Shown: piece after piece, positions 24,634 through 36,417 of the stretch
Layout: each line of letters opens with the position of its first letter
Numbering within the stretch: position 1 is the first letter of the stretch
NCBI GenBank assembly: GCA_951799445.1
Contig: OX637290.1
Coordinates: 22,810,987-22,874,986, forward strand
Length of the DNA stretch: 64,000 nucleotides
Origin: Pseudisothecium myosuroides
Taxonomy: Eukaryota > Streptophyta > Bryopsida > Hypnales > Lembophyllaceae
Direction of reading: 5' to 3'
Notes under the pieces: generated by a model
The model's database searches: none
What the model saw: only the letters and a program-made list of their open reading frames with translations
Told to the model about the DNA's origin: nothing
Position numbers and translations under genes: made by a program

Positions 24634-25851
24634 ACCGTAAAAGTTCAAATTTCACCCAGATGTGCACTGTCAACTACAGCCACGATCGAACCTATCTCAT
24701 GATTCATAATGGATTCCATGCACATTCAGTTGACTAACATGACACAATCCATGAAGTGACATAGAACTTCGTGGCACGTTCATTGAGACACACAGCTTCG
24801 TTGCACGTTTATTCATTTGAATAGTAAGTATCCAATATCTCGATGTATATGTCATGACACATGATCGAGGAACTAGTAAGAAAATCCCTGTATATGTAGT
24901 CTCACTACATTTGATGATTACGGTAATCAAATTTCTGACCACACTCACTATCCTAACTTTTGAATAGCTAATATTTAGTACTAGAAGCAACTCATTCTTG
25001 GATGCCTGTTCCCAAAGTAAACGAAAATCATGACTTTCGTTCACGTACTTCTCAGGTTCCCTCGTCTAGGAATTAACTGAGTCAAACTAAGCAGTCATAA
25101 CCGTACTTAAGACTAATTAATGAAACATGAGCCCGAAATGTAACACACTAGCATGAATGGTTTAATCTGAACACCAGCGATCTTAGGTATTCCGTGGCGA
25201 AGATTAACTTGTTATCATGGCAAAACCCATCATGATTAAGAAGCAGAGTTGACATCCCATGTGCACGAAAGTGTCAACTGAAGCTAGGTACCTTAAGACA
25301 GTCGGATTCTAACCTGATTCTAACATTTATCCAGGTAGTTTTCTAACGAGAAATTTCTTCCAATATTCCTAGCGAATAGAAGCAAGCAATGCATATTAGA
25401 CAAAGGACAATCATTCAGCAGATGATAGACTTAGACTAGTATGTAATCAGATAGATCAAATAGGTTACACATTAGGAGGTTCATAATCCTATCCTAAGGA
25501 TCGGAAGAGCGAAATTATAGGAATATCAAAAAATTTTGACATTTCAATTTCCAGTCGCTCGTCTGGAACCCCGGAGCTACACCAGTCATTGTTTTCTGCA
25601 CTACAATGCTGCAGTTTTGACGCTCTGAAACACGACATTTTAACGAACATACTTTTAAGTGGTCATTGTACGTTAATGATCAGAGAATTATATGCGTACT
25701 GCAGTATAATAGAAATACTAAACTGCACATTGATCGTATATCGACAACCCACGTTGGTGTTCACAAGCTACTCACTGTCATGAAGTTCGCTAAAATCCTT
25801 CCTCATCAACCAGTCAACTTAACAATGTAGATCTGCAACGAGAGTCGTACC

Positions 25852-26028
25852 GAAAGTATGAAGCATCCCAGAGTTGATTCCTCCAGCAGTTTGACGAGCA
25901 CTCTGATCTAGATCGAAGCTGCTAATGTAGTGCAGCAATGGCAAAAAGCTGCAAGCTTTAAGTTCCGGAGAAATCTCAGCAGCAATGCGCTGCTTGAAGC
26001 TAGTGACTACGACTCTGCAACGTTTGGG
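25852..26028 (-). pseudogene. Exon-like coding remnant of unknown gene (copy 1)
   Basis: Minus-strand open frame bounded by a GTTGCAG acceptor near 26010 and a TTTCG|GTACGA donor near 25852. It contains FLPLLHYISSFDLDQSARQT and then AGGINSGMLHTF. The copy at 33466-33630 keeps most of the peptide but has a small deletion that shifts the entry phase. I do not recognise the family. It may be an exon captured with the duplicated segment, or an upstream exon of the XTH transcript. Confidence 0.4.
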
Positions 26029-26778
26029 GGGGTATAGTGACAGGCCCAGAAAAAATACCCGGGGGGTAACGACCTCCCGGTCTCCCTGAGAACTAGGCGG
26101 GGTTTGACATACTAGCCAACTTGAGACGTACAGTTCCCAGCAATTGCTGTTGCAAGCCTTTCATATCTCTAGAGGCTTCTTCGTTGACTACAGCCTGATC
26201 ACATTAACGACATTACAAGATATTATTAAAGGGAAATTTGGACCTGCCTCTCAATTACTGCCAAGGAAGGAGAGGAGATACTCCTGATAAGGGATAGACG
26301 GCTCATGTACATTATTTTGGATGAATTTCGCGCGTTGTGCAAACTTCAGGGTGCTGAGCGTCTCCGATAATGCACTGCACGTGTAAAGTCTGTAAGACAC
26401 TGGACTATCTCATGCCCAAGTTAATTACTAGTGCTAAAAAAGTAGGTGGGGGTGGGGGGTGGGGGGTCGATTAGGCTGGAAATGGGTTTGTGTAATTTCC
26501 TTCAATAGTGGTTTACAACCATTTTCTGAGTGATTTTGCATAAGAAATTCATCCATAATGATAAGAATTTTATTAGAAGGGAGTTTGTCTCAAGCTTGTG
26601 CCCGAAGTGACCTCCACAGCTCTACAATGATCTCTCAAAAATTGCACGGTTCCTACATATTTTGAAGTGCTACAAGTAACGCAAATTACATCCTCAGTTG
26701 AATTCAAGGAGTAACAAAGTTCTGGTACTCTCAATTGAAGTTGGATACGCAAAGCAAATGGTTTTTGAAGGAAATGAC

Positions 26779-26874
26779 CTGAAGGAGGAACGTGAGCTTG
26801 GAATCTCGATAAGGGACATGCCGGTGTTTCCCATTTGCGATGTCTACCAAGACCATCATGAATTCATGACCAGC
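26779..26874 (-). pseudogene. Kinesin-12-like motor exon remnant in duplication unit 2
   Basis: Matches exon 21190-21103, with LVDIANGKHRHVPYRDSK and TFLLQ visible, but carries an 8-bp insertion (GAATTCAT on the minus strand) that disrupts the frame. Further upstream on the same strand (about 27010-27160) a degenerate stretch with SLNL and SFINCLG resembles the preceding motor exon (LNLVDLAG...INKSLSTLG type), also decayed. Cannot be functional. Confidence 0.7.
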
Positions 26875-27170
26875 CTGCGAAAAGTGCGAAAATATTAATT
26901 GCACGTGTATTATATTTGTGAGATTGTGGAGTCTTAAACGACTCGGAATCAACACGTTGACGAAGAGGTGTGGGAGCTTTGATGTGCGTAGTGCTACGTT
27001 TGGGATCACCAACCCAAATTCCCAGGCAATTAATGAAGCTATCGGTGCTTTCTTGTTCCTTGCGTCCGCATGGACGGAGGTTCAAAGAACTGCTAAATAG
27101 TGAAAGCTTTGCTTTAAGAGAAACTTGTAATCGAGTAGCTATGGCATTTTGATCAGAGGAGAAATTCGTG

Positions 27171-28563
27171 GAGAAGCATGATGTTTTGATTTTCTGGAAC
27201 ACATTCAAGATGGATTGTGGTGAGCAATGTTGTTATTTTGAACACATACTATTAACACTGCAACTCATCACAGAGTCGATCACAAGTTGAGTCTCATTGG
27301 AAGATCCCCAAACGAAGATCTACTGTGGCACAATTTGACAATAGGGGAGTCACAATAGATCAGTGAAAGTGTTGAACTCTATACTAAACTTCAATCCTAT
27401 TTTCTTTGCATTTCCTCCCTAACTTAATTCTTGGTACAGTACATGCTACATGCTACATGCTTCAAAGGACTTTAGAAACTCAGATGTCCCGTGTAAAAAT
27501 TCAATTCAATTTTGAAAATGTGAAAATATGGTTCCTTTCTTCCCCTTTCAATTCACCAGGCGTTGTCCTAGTCCACTGGTATTGAATTACTTGGTTCACT
27601 TGGGAAGACAATCCTCAGTTTCAAAAAAGAAAAGAATGTGAAAATGTGAAAATTCACTATAGAAGTAAAGGATCGATTCGTGAGTTTCATGCTTCTGGAC
27701 AGCCAATTTTTATTTTATTTTATTTTTTCTTGTTGGTAGACCTACATGAGTACATGCCCACTGAAATGCAAGCATGTAAGAAAAACATGGATGCAATCTT
27801 CCATTATCGTCCATATGTGTACATCTTTATCCATAAAATCATGTATTATTATTGACTTTCATCCAAATATTCCCGAATATAATTGTTTTCTGAAGAGGGA
27901 TTTGTCAATCTCATTCATTTTTTTACCTATTTCTTGGAGTGTTAAGGTATCCAGTGTCAGAACGACGTACAAGATTTCGGCTCAAGTTTGACAACTAAAA
28001 ATGAATGTTTCTCTGTTCAAAGTAATCAACAAACTTTGCTGAACTGGACTTTACCAAATTTCGTTCATTCCTGTAAAATTGCACCGTTTAGATTGCCCGT
28101 ACATGCCTGTGGAGTTTCAGGATGCCTGTCTGGAGTAAGATACTCACATCTACACCTAGTTTACATTTCAACTCGAGGGTTTGGCCGGGGTGAACTGACC
28201 CCCTCGCTCGGCCCCTCCGGAAACTCTGAAATTTTTTACTTTGTCACGCATGATAAAATTTGCAAATTTTGAATTCATATTTGCAATCAGAGGCCCCAAA
28301 TTAGTGAGGAGAGACGACAGATTTAGCACGGCACAGAATAGGGGGCTTTTTTTACATGCACCCCTGGAATGACTTCGGAGGGCCGAGCGAGGGGGTCAGT
28401 TCACCCCGGCTGAGGGTTTCAGGTTTCGAATAGCCTACTAAAATCCCATTGATCAGTCGAAAATTCTAGCATTTTGCACTTCTTGCCAAATTTCACAATT
28501 TGCTGGTATTCAAGTTGTTATTGCTAAGCATGTAAGTGAGTACAACGGTGCTACATTTGTGAA
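27171..28563. other. Segment present only in duplication unit 2
   Basis: Interrupts the alignment of the two units between GAGGAGAAAT and CAAATG. It contains the Mutator-like MITE at 28183 and AT-rich sequence. I see no gene in it. It is either an insertion in unit 2 or a deletion in unit 1. Confidence 0.6.
28183..28411. mobile_element. Mutator-like MITE, shared-core family (copy 2)
   Basis: Terminal inverted repeats start GCCGGGGTGAACTGACCCCC and match exactly over that length at both ends. Flanked by GAGGGTTT (28175-28182 and 28412-28419), an 8- to 9-bp duplication. The core shares AATTCATATTTGCAATCAGA followed by GGCCCCAAATTAG with 3608-3884 and, in reverse, with 43199-43456. Non-coding. 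Confidence 0.75.
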
Positions 28564-29447
28564 TCAAATGGAACATTATGCACAATTAATTGGAGTCTCA
28601 GACTCTCAAACCTTGCAATAAGTGCAAACTGTAGAATCGTTAATCGAAAATTAATACAGTATTTAAGGATGAAGCAACACAAGACTCCAAAGTTCCACCT
28701 TGATTAGTTCCAACGGACTGAATTTTGAAGCAGTTGATTCGATATGTACACACGCAGAAGACCGAAGACATGCAAGACACGCGCAGAAGACACACGCAGA
28801 AGACATGCAAGAGGATAAACAGTGTCAATTGACACTGCAGCAATGCTTATTACTCAATTTCCAATGGTCCGGCCTCAGAATCACATCGATTTCTGAGCTA
28901 ACTTTTCTTATCTCATCTAATGAATCCCGTCATGTACTCATCCATAGCCTCATTCTCTAAGTCGAATCTGCATGCGCAGTTGGGATCGCTCTCGCCTCCG
29001 GCGAACCAATGAATCAATCTACATTTACAAAGCCCGAAGAGAATCTGAAGAGCCACGAAAGCCAAGTTTCTTCGAAACCCGTCGATCGATATGATCGCTC
29101 TTCCCAGTCGAATCCTCTTGCATCCAAGTAAAGAATAAAATAATAAAAACTGATAGAGAAAGGGTTACGTAACACTCTTGACCGGCAGGGGAGCCTTCAC
29201 TTCCCATGATTCAAGGCCCGTTTCGATCACTGCAGTTGAATGCAAGCTTGGCCACTGTACCACGACCTTTACTTGTTCCAGTGACACCGTAGAAGGCCCC
29301 CCAAGCCTTGTTACTCGAGAATGTTATGTATGGATTTCTGGTAGGAAACAAGGGACCTAAACCTTGCTACTCCAGAATATTATGTATCAATTTCTTGTAT
29401 AAACAATTCTGTGAGATCCATCGATATCGATCCACTCCAGTAATTGA

Positions 29448-32177
29448 TTACGTGTATTCGTTGTTTGCGCACTCGGGCGGGATCTTCGACACGCCCCCGA
29501 AGCGATTATAATCGTAGCAGTAGTTGTAGATGATGTAAGTCTGCTCGTGCGCCTTCAACTGCGCGATCTGCGTGTCCGAGAGCACGGATTGCGTGTTCCA
29601 CCAGTTTCCGGAGTTGCAGGCGGCGAGGGCGGTATTGGAGGGCGACATGGGGCAATCGGGCGAAGGGTCGGAAAACTTATTGGTGGGGCACACGACGCAG
29701 CCGTCCACGCCGTCAAAGCCCTCGTACTGCAGCACGAAGGGCTGGTGGGAGATGTCGAGCTTCTTGGACCCACCCTGGGTCGCCCAGGAGCTGCCGTTCC
29801 ATAAGCTGGCTTCCACTGCCATGGGACGCCAGGTAGGGTAAGGGACCCCGCCTTTGTTGTAGTGCACGCGGATCACGGAGTCGTCGACGTACCATCTGCA
29901 GCAACGGAAAGGCACAGCACAACCGCGTCAGTCTAAACCCTGAAACCTGAAACCCAGTGAACCATAGGTCTCAGAGAACTGTGATTGTTTCTCTGAAATC
30001 AGTCATTGTAACAAAGGCAATGTGAATTTCGAAACATTCTCGTGCGTGTGCACAAGGGAGCTTTAAGAGTTTACCATTGTGGTAAGGATTTAAGTGAGAT
30101 GGTACACTCCGTTTCATTTCCTCCATATGCATAATAAACTCTTAAAACTCACTTTTGGTGAAGCTCCAAAAGCAAGGACTGTTTTGTTCCACAATTTCTA
30201 TTTCAAAGATACATACTATAAGCACACATACATGCTTAGAATATGTTAACACATAACAGTGATTGTAAATAATATTCATTGAAAACAGATCGAATGTTTC
30301 CTTTCTGAGCGCACAATTGCAGACAAACTGGATGGTTCCATGGAAATGTGGAATCAAAAGAGACATGAGAGAGATGAGGTGAGCGGGAGTACATGATGAG
30401 GTTTTGGTTCCAGAGAAGCGAGTACTTGTGGAAGTCAGCGGAGGGATCGAAGGGTAAGTAATGGCGCTGCTCCCTGTTCCCCTTGCCATTCAAGTAAATG
30501 TTGGTCTGCAGCGTGATCGGATTCCCGGACGTGTTCCCCAGAAACTCAAAATCGATCTCATCGTGCGTGTCCAGATCCTTGCCGTCGGCATTCTTGGTGT
30601 GATTCTCTGGCGACGTAAACTGCATGGCATGGAATGCACAAAGCACATCAGTTCCCTAAATAATACGAAGGGACCATAGCACAGTTTAACTAAAAATATC
30701 AAATTCTCCGAAAATTTAGTCACTGACAATTCTATCTCAGTATTTGCAAAATGACATTATATACATGCCATGAAAATACATGTGAACTTACGTAGTAGGT
30801 CATAATGATTCCTGCTGAATCATTCGGAATCAACTTCATGTAAATGCTGAAGTATCCAAAGACGAAGCGATTCTGAGTCAAAAAATTGCCAACTGCAACA
30901 CATTCACAGTCCCACAATATATATCAGACATATGGATTTAAAATGATCAGTTTGATTCATCCTATTGTGCAGCATGTACTTCAGATGAATTCAAATTTTT
31001 ACATCACCAGAATCTGGAAAGAACATTGCACGAGTTGGTGATAAAATATATAGAGAGAATTGGAAAAAGAATGTCCTCCTTAATTTACGAGCAACTCAAA
31101 ACTGTTTAAAAAACATATAATGTTTACAAACTTACAGATTTGATTTGGACTTGTAATCTTCATGTCGACGTGGAACTGATCGTCAGTTAGGACAAGACCA
31201 CCAGCGGGGTCTTTGGGGGTCCAGTTGTTCATGTAATATTTGTCCCATCGTGAAACGTTCCGACCAACAGAAGGAGGTGGCGGGCTTGGGGGAGGGGGAC
31301 TTGGTAGTGGTGGAGGAGGGGGACTTGATAGAGGCGGGGGAGGGGGACTTGATAGAGGTGGTGGAGGCGGACTTGATAGTGGTGGAGGAGGGGGACTTGA
31401 TAAAGGCGGGGGAGGCGGACTTGACGCTGGAGGGGGAGGGGGAGGGGGACTTGACGATGGAGGGGGAGGCGGACTTGATGCTGGAGGGGGAGGCGGACTT
31501 GACGATGGAGGGGGAGGCGGACTTGATGCTGGAGGGGGAGGCGGACTTGACGATGGAGGGGGAGGCGGACTTGATGCTGGAGGGGGAGGCGGACTTGACG
31601 ATGGAGGGGGAGGCGGACTTGATGCCGGAGGGGGAGGCGGACTTGACGATGGAGGGGGAGGGGGAGACTTGAGAGGCGGAGGAGGGGGAGACTTGAGAGG
31701 AGGGGGAGGAGGAGACTTCAGAGGTGGGGGAGGAGGGGACTTGGGCTTGGGAGGCGGAGGAGGAGGAGACTTCGGCTTGGGAGGCGGAGGAGGAGGAGAC
31801 TTCGGCTTGGGAGGAGGGGGAGGAGGAGACTTCGGCTTGGGAGGAGGGGGAGGAGGAGACTTCGGTTTGGGAGGAGGAGGTGGTGGAGACTTCAGCTTGG
31901 GAGGTGGTGGAGGTGGAGACTTGGCCTTCACCTTCTTGGCCTTCACCTTCTTTGGCTTTGGTGGTGGAGGGGGCGACTTCTTCTTCGTGGCTAAGATTCT
32001 AGCATTTGTCGGTCTAAAAGGCAGAGGGGGTCTCGGCTTAAGTCTCCCTCCATCAACCACCCCAAAAAACGCATCTGCTGGCTGAAACTCATAGGCCAGC
32101 AGAGCTTCGATGACAGCCGGTAATGCCAGGGAAGTCACTACCAGGAAAAACAGGATCTTCATCCCGACCTCTACCAT
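29448..32177 (-). CDS. XTH: Extensin-like/XTH chimeric enzyme, long-repeat paralogue, 4 exons, 605 aa
   Basis: Minus-strand exons: 32177-31136, 30892-30792, 30619-30393, 29895-29448, with GT-AG introns and matching phases. Signal peptide at residues 1-25. Residues about 65-302 are Pro-rich: a Lys-rich start with VKAKKVKAK, then S(P)6KPK units, LKS(P)5 units, alternating SS-S(P)5 and AS-S(P)5 units, and LSS(P)5 units. The GH16 XTH domain starts near 303, with [11 protein letters not shown] giving E402, D404 and E406 and an NTS glycosylation site at 410. The C-terminal XET_C-like segment has [13 protein letters not shown] and PPEC. The repeats contain no Tyr, so the usual extensin Tyr cross-link motif is absent. 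Ser-(Pro)n is the known signal for Hyp-arabinosylation. Nearly identical to the 421-aa paralogue outside the repeats. Probably a secreted wall enzyme with a wall-binding stalk (inference). Confidence 0.9.
31262..31990 (-). repeat. In-gene Pro-codon repeat array, purine-rich on the plus strand
   Basis: Imperfect tandem units encode S(P)4-7 blocks with linkers KPK, LK, SS, AS and LSS. The plus strand is almost pure G and A (GGAGGGGGAGGCGGACTTG-type units). The array expanded after the XTH duplication, because copy 1 has far fewer units. Confidence 0.85.
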
Positions 32178-32304
32178 CTCGAGTTCTGGACTCCCTATTC
32201 GATCACCCCAGTCTCAGCTCCAAACCTGCAATTCCATTACAGCGACTCCTTAAGTTAGAAGCATTGCGGGGCGAAAACATCAGCTGCAAACGGCACAACA
32301 ACAA

Positions 32305-32310
32305 TATATA
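32305..32310 (-). promoter_or_regulatory. TATA box of XTH copy 2
   Basis: TATATA on the minus strand, 128 bp upstream of the ATG, at the place equivalent to the TATA box of copy 1. Confidence 0.6.
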
Positions 32311-33465
32311 ATCGTAACAACTACAGCCACGATCGAAACTATCTCATGATTCATGATGGATTCCATGCACATTCAGTTGACTAACATGACAATCCATGAA
32401 GAGACATAGAACTTGGTGGCACGTTCATTGAGATACAGAGCTTATCCAATATCTCGATGTGCATGTCATGACCCATGAGGAACTAGTGAGAAAATCCCTC
32501 TCACTACAATTGATGATTACGGTGATCAGATTTCTGACCACACTCACAATCCTAACTTTTCAATAGCTAATATTTAGTATTAGAAGCAACTCATTCCTAG
32601 ATGCCTGTTCCTTAACGAAAATCATGACTTTCGTTCACGCACTGCTTTTCCTGAAGGTTACCTCGTCTTGGAATTAACTGAGTCAAACTAAGCAGTCGTA
32701 ACCATAAGACTAATTAATTAAACGTGAGCCCGCAATGTAACATACTAGCATGCATGGTTCGATCTGAACACCAGCGACCTTTGGTATTCCGTGGCGAAGA
32801 TTAACATGTTATCATGGCAAAAAGCATCCTGATTAGAGTTGACATCCTATGTGCAGGAAAGTGTCACCTGAAGCTAGCTAGGTACCTCGAGACACTCGGA
32901 TTCTAAATTTTTATCCAGGTAGTTTTCTAACGAGAAATTTCTTCCAATATTGCTAGCGAGTAGAAGCAAGCAATGCATACTAGATGAAGGATAATCAGTA
33001 GATGATAGGCTTAGACTACGTAATCAGATTGGTCATGTACTGTAAGTTACAGATTAGGAGGTTCATAATCCTATCCTAAGGAAGAGCGAAATTATAGGAA
33101 TACCAAAAAAATTGACATTTCAATTTCCAGTCGCTCGTCTGGAACCCCGGAGCTATACCAATCATTGTTTTCAAAGTTCTACACTGCACTACAATGTTGC
33201 AGCTTTGACGCCCTGAAACACGACATTTTAACGAACACGACCTCAGAGTCGATGAATCGTTAACCAGTGGTCATTGCACGTTAATGATCAGAGAATTACA
33301 TGCGTACTGCAGTGTAATAGAATTACTAAACTGCACATTGATCGTATATCGACAACCCACGTCGGTGTTCACAAGCTACTCACTGTCATGAAGCTCGCTA
33401 AAATCCTTCCTCATCAACCAGTCAACTTAACAATGTAGATCTGCAGCGAGACTCGTACCGAAAGT

Positions 33466-33630
33466 ATGAAGCATCCCAGAGTTGATTCCTCCAGCAGTTT
33501 GACGAGCACTCTGATCTAGATCGAAGCTGCTAATGTAGTGCAGCAATGGCGAAAAGCAGCAAGCTTTAAGTTCCAGGGAGAGAGTCTCAGCGGCAATACG
33601 CTGCTTGAAGTGACGACGACTCTGCAACTA
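33466..33630 (-). pseudogene. Exon-like coding remnant of unknown gene (copy 2)
   Basis: Counterpart of 25852-26028. LLHYISSFDLDQSARQTAGG is retained and the GTACGA donor is present. A 4-nt difference near the acceptor changes the entry phase. Confidence 0.4.
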
Positions 33631-33689
33631 GGCGGGATTTGACATACAAGCCAACTTGAGACGTACAGTTCCCAGCAATTGATGTACAG

Positions 33690-34741
33690 TATTCTGATGT
33701 CTCGCTTGCCTGGCAATCTAACTGTATGGATCCCCTTGTTGGTAACCTTGATCGCCAGCTAACCAAGTTATTAATTAGCTCCTCGCTATACGTGGCGGCA
33801 ACATGAATCGCGCGGCTTGGCATTTTGCTCGGAATGGCCGGGGTTGACATTACGTGGCTGTGAAGGCGGTTGTGCGGCTTGTGCCACTTGCTTCTCTAGA
33901 TCACGTGCACTCAATTTGCGGTACTGGTTTTGTACCGAAATGCTTGAAACAGTTCGACAGCAAGTGTGCAGTGGGGAGCTTGGTAATTAAACACCAACTG
34001 CTTTTAAAGGAAAAGAAAGAAAAATCTAGAACTTCGTGCTTGATTTCAAATCTATCTACTGCTGTGCAGTACCGGCCGGTACAGTAATGCAGCAGATCTG
34101 ATCATGAGTGGGCGGAGATCTGACTCCTGTACTCAAGACTCAAGAGTATGGTAGCTTTTGGGTCATCGAATTCATAATGTCGTGTTGCTTTTGGGGGTAG
34201 ATGGTATTAAGTAGACAGCAGTGTTTGAACTAAAACAAGATGGATCCCCGCTGTCAGGACAGGAGTAAAGCTGGACGGTATTCTTAGATGAATACAAAAA
34301 GAAGAAGGAACTCCACTATTGAGGGAAAGAGTTACGGAACCAATAGAATTCAGCAACTCTGTATGCACAGTAGGAGAAAGAGGGAGTCAAGGAGCCACTC
34401 ATAACATTCTTTGGAAGTGGAAGGCCTCTGACCAGGGTTTTTTTCATTTAATTTAGGTAGTACAGAAAGCGATAATCTCTGGAAGGATGAAGCTACTTAC
34501 ATCCTTAGAAATGGATGAAACTTGCAATTTGTGAATGAAATTTCATTTCATCCACCAAAATGATGTACATTCATCCAAATTTGAGCAATCCTATCCCAAG
34601 ATCTGGTAGCAAATATGCGATTTCATCCACTGAAAAGCAAGAATATTTTGCCAAAGATTCCCTAGAAAAAAAATTTAATCGCTTTTGAGCAGAAAATTGC
34701 TAAAAAAAACCCAAATCGCCAATCAAGCGGACCCTTTTTAA
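33690..34741. other. Spacer, no gene recognised
   Basis: Open frames at 33854-34087 and on the opposite strand show no recognisable domain. Confidence 0.4.
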
Positions 34742-34923
34742 GCATTAGAAAAAAAAATGGGGCCTCGAGACTCTGGATAGTAGTGCAAATACAACAAAAA
34801 CAAGAAAGAAAACAATAATTTTTATTTCAAAAAAAATTATATATTATTTTTTTATTTCCTTATATTTGCATTGCTAGTCGCTAGTCAAACAACTGTATTG
34901 AGGCCCCATTTTTATTCTAATGC
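34742..34923. mobile_element. MITE with GCATTAGAATAAAAATGGGG ends
   Basis: Inverted ends of about 24 bp (GCATTAGAAAAAAAAATGGGG at left, complement of GCATTAGAATAAAAATGGGG at right, both then CCTC) around a very AT-rich centre. The flanks read CCTTTTTAA and CCTTTCAA, possibly a decayed duplication. 182 bp, non-coding. Confidence 0.65.
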
Positions 34924-35108
34924 CCTTTCAATGGCTCAAGGCTTGGAGCTCTTTATTGAACAATCAATCATATATACAATAGTGTAGTACCCGCCTACCC
35001 GGAAGAAATGATACACACTACCTATTTGAGTAATTCAAAGAATTTTGTACAATGTAGATTATAATTAGTATTTTTTGTTATGCATAATTATCACTACATT
35101 CTTACACA

Positions 35109-35309
35109 ATTATGGGCAATTTCATTAAAATGATAGTATTCCAAGTGCCACTTTGACAGTGTACCATTTTCACCATCTAGGACAGTTATAGACTTCAGAA
35201 CGGCCGTTCCGAACCATCTAGGATGGGTATAGATTTTGAATGGCCATTTCTGAACTGTTTTTATGCCATTTTAAAATAATATTGCCATTTTAATGAAAAT
35301 GCCCATAAT
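35109..35309. mobile_element. MITE, family with GGCAATTTCATTAAAATG ends (copy 2)
   Basis: Inverted ends ATTATGGGCAATTTCATTAA and its near complement. The inner blocks CCATCTAGGAC and GGTATAGATTT are shared with 1545-1851. Non-coding. Confidence 0.7.
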
Positions 35310-36417
35310 CTCAATCAAGAATACCAATTTTCAATTTTTAGAAAAATCAAAAAAAAAATTGGATACATTTTTTAAGTCAATTTTCATGGTTCTACATGAT
35401 AATTTATTGAAAACAATTGATGATGAATTTTCATAATTTGATTGTGGAGATCATATGTAGGACATATGATCTATATTCACATCTTTCCTTCTTAAATTTT
35501 TTTTCAAAAAATTTTCACATTAAAGATAGTTCAGTGGTTGAAGTATCACATGCTCAAATGTGTAAGTTACAGATATCTATTTATTATAACTCAATTTTGT
35601 CTCGCAAATTTTACCACTATATTCCAATGTACAGTACAGTACAAGACCAGTTGTAGCATGAGGTTCACGTAACTGAGCAAAACTTGTGCCAACTGCTGAG
35701 AATGGAAAGGGCGGACCTTGGTGGGTTTGTTATAAATTCTCCAGTTGGTGGCTTCACAGCGGTGACACAGTAAGATTTGACACATTTAATAGTGGAGACA
35801 AAGATAGTTGAGAAAATTAGGAAAGTGGAGAATAAATTATGAGGTAGCTTCCTGGCTGGGGATGGCACGTGGTGTGATGCAATTAGCTAAAACAGTCAAC
35901 TCCCACTTAAAGCAATATTTTGTTAATGGCAGAATTGGTAGGGGCCTTGAATTATTAGCAGAAGTTCCCTTTCTCGTAGGGAAGAATCTGAGTATCTTTT
36001 TTTTGAAACAAATGAAGGAAGAATCTGAGTATCATTCTCGGCCCCAATTCAAGTTCCAACCAAGCTGGGCGCCTGGGCGGCACGAAGTCCAGGAACGCAT
36101 GTTTCTTTCGGAAGAGTTGACCCCAAGGACGTCATTTATGGGCTTACGGTATGTTCGCTCAAGAGTGTTGTTACTGAGGGTCTTAGGAACGAATTTAGAC
36201 ATACTTCTGGACTGGGTTCACATTCCAAATATCATCCCTAACACCAAGAGCAAATATACTTTTTAGTCCTTTGGACAAAGACTATGGCATCCATTCTTTG
36301 GTTTTCAAATCCAAGTTCATTACATTTGAAAAGATTTTTTGAATTATGGGAGGCTAGAATGGATGGAGGTATGTTGCAAGATGCACCAGTCTCCAACAAT
36401 ACAACGGAAGTTAAGTA
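35310..36417. other. Spacer with one longer open frame of unknown status
   Basis: A plus-strand frame at 35808-36266 (152 codons) shows no domain I recognise and has no clear splice or promoter context. It is probably chance. Confidence 0.3.

Larger units (their letters stand above)
20770..26152. repeat. Tandem segmental duplication, unit 1
   Basis: Collinear with 26470-33685. Matching starts near the segments 'CAATAGTGGTTTACAACC' and ends near GTACAGTTCCCAGCAATTG. It contains a kinesin-12 exon remnant, the 421-aa XTH gene and its upstream region. Unit 2 has about 1.39 kb extra (27171-28563). Unit 1 has about 80 bp extra near 26014-26093. Confidence 0.85.
26470..33685. repeat. Tandem segmental duplication, unit 2
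   Basis: Second unit of the duplication described at 20770-26152. It carries the 605-aa XTH gene, a damaged kinesin exon and an extra 1.39-kb segment that contains a Mutator-like MITE. Confidence 0.85.

Noticed and set aside
31240..32085. Long plus-strand Gly-rich open frame
   Set aside because: It is the exact antisense of the XTH Pro-codon repeat. C-rich Pro codons read backward give Gly and Asp, and there is no promoter or splice context.
35808..36266. 152-codon plus-strand open frame as a gene
   Set aside because: No start context, splice sites, homology or codon pattern I could support.
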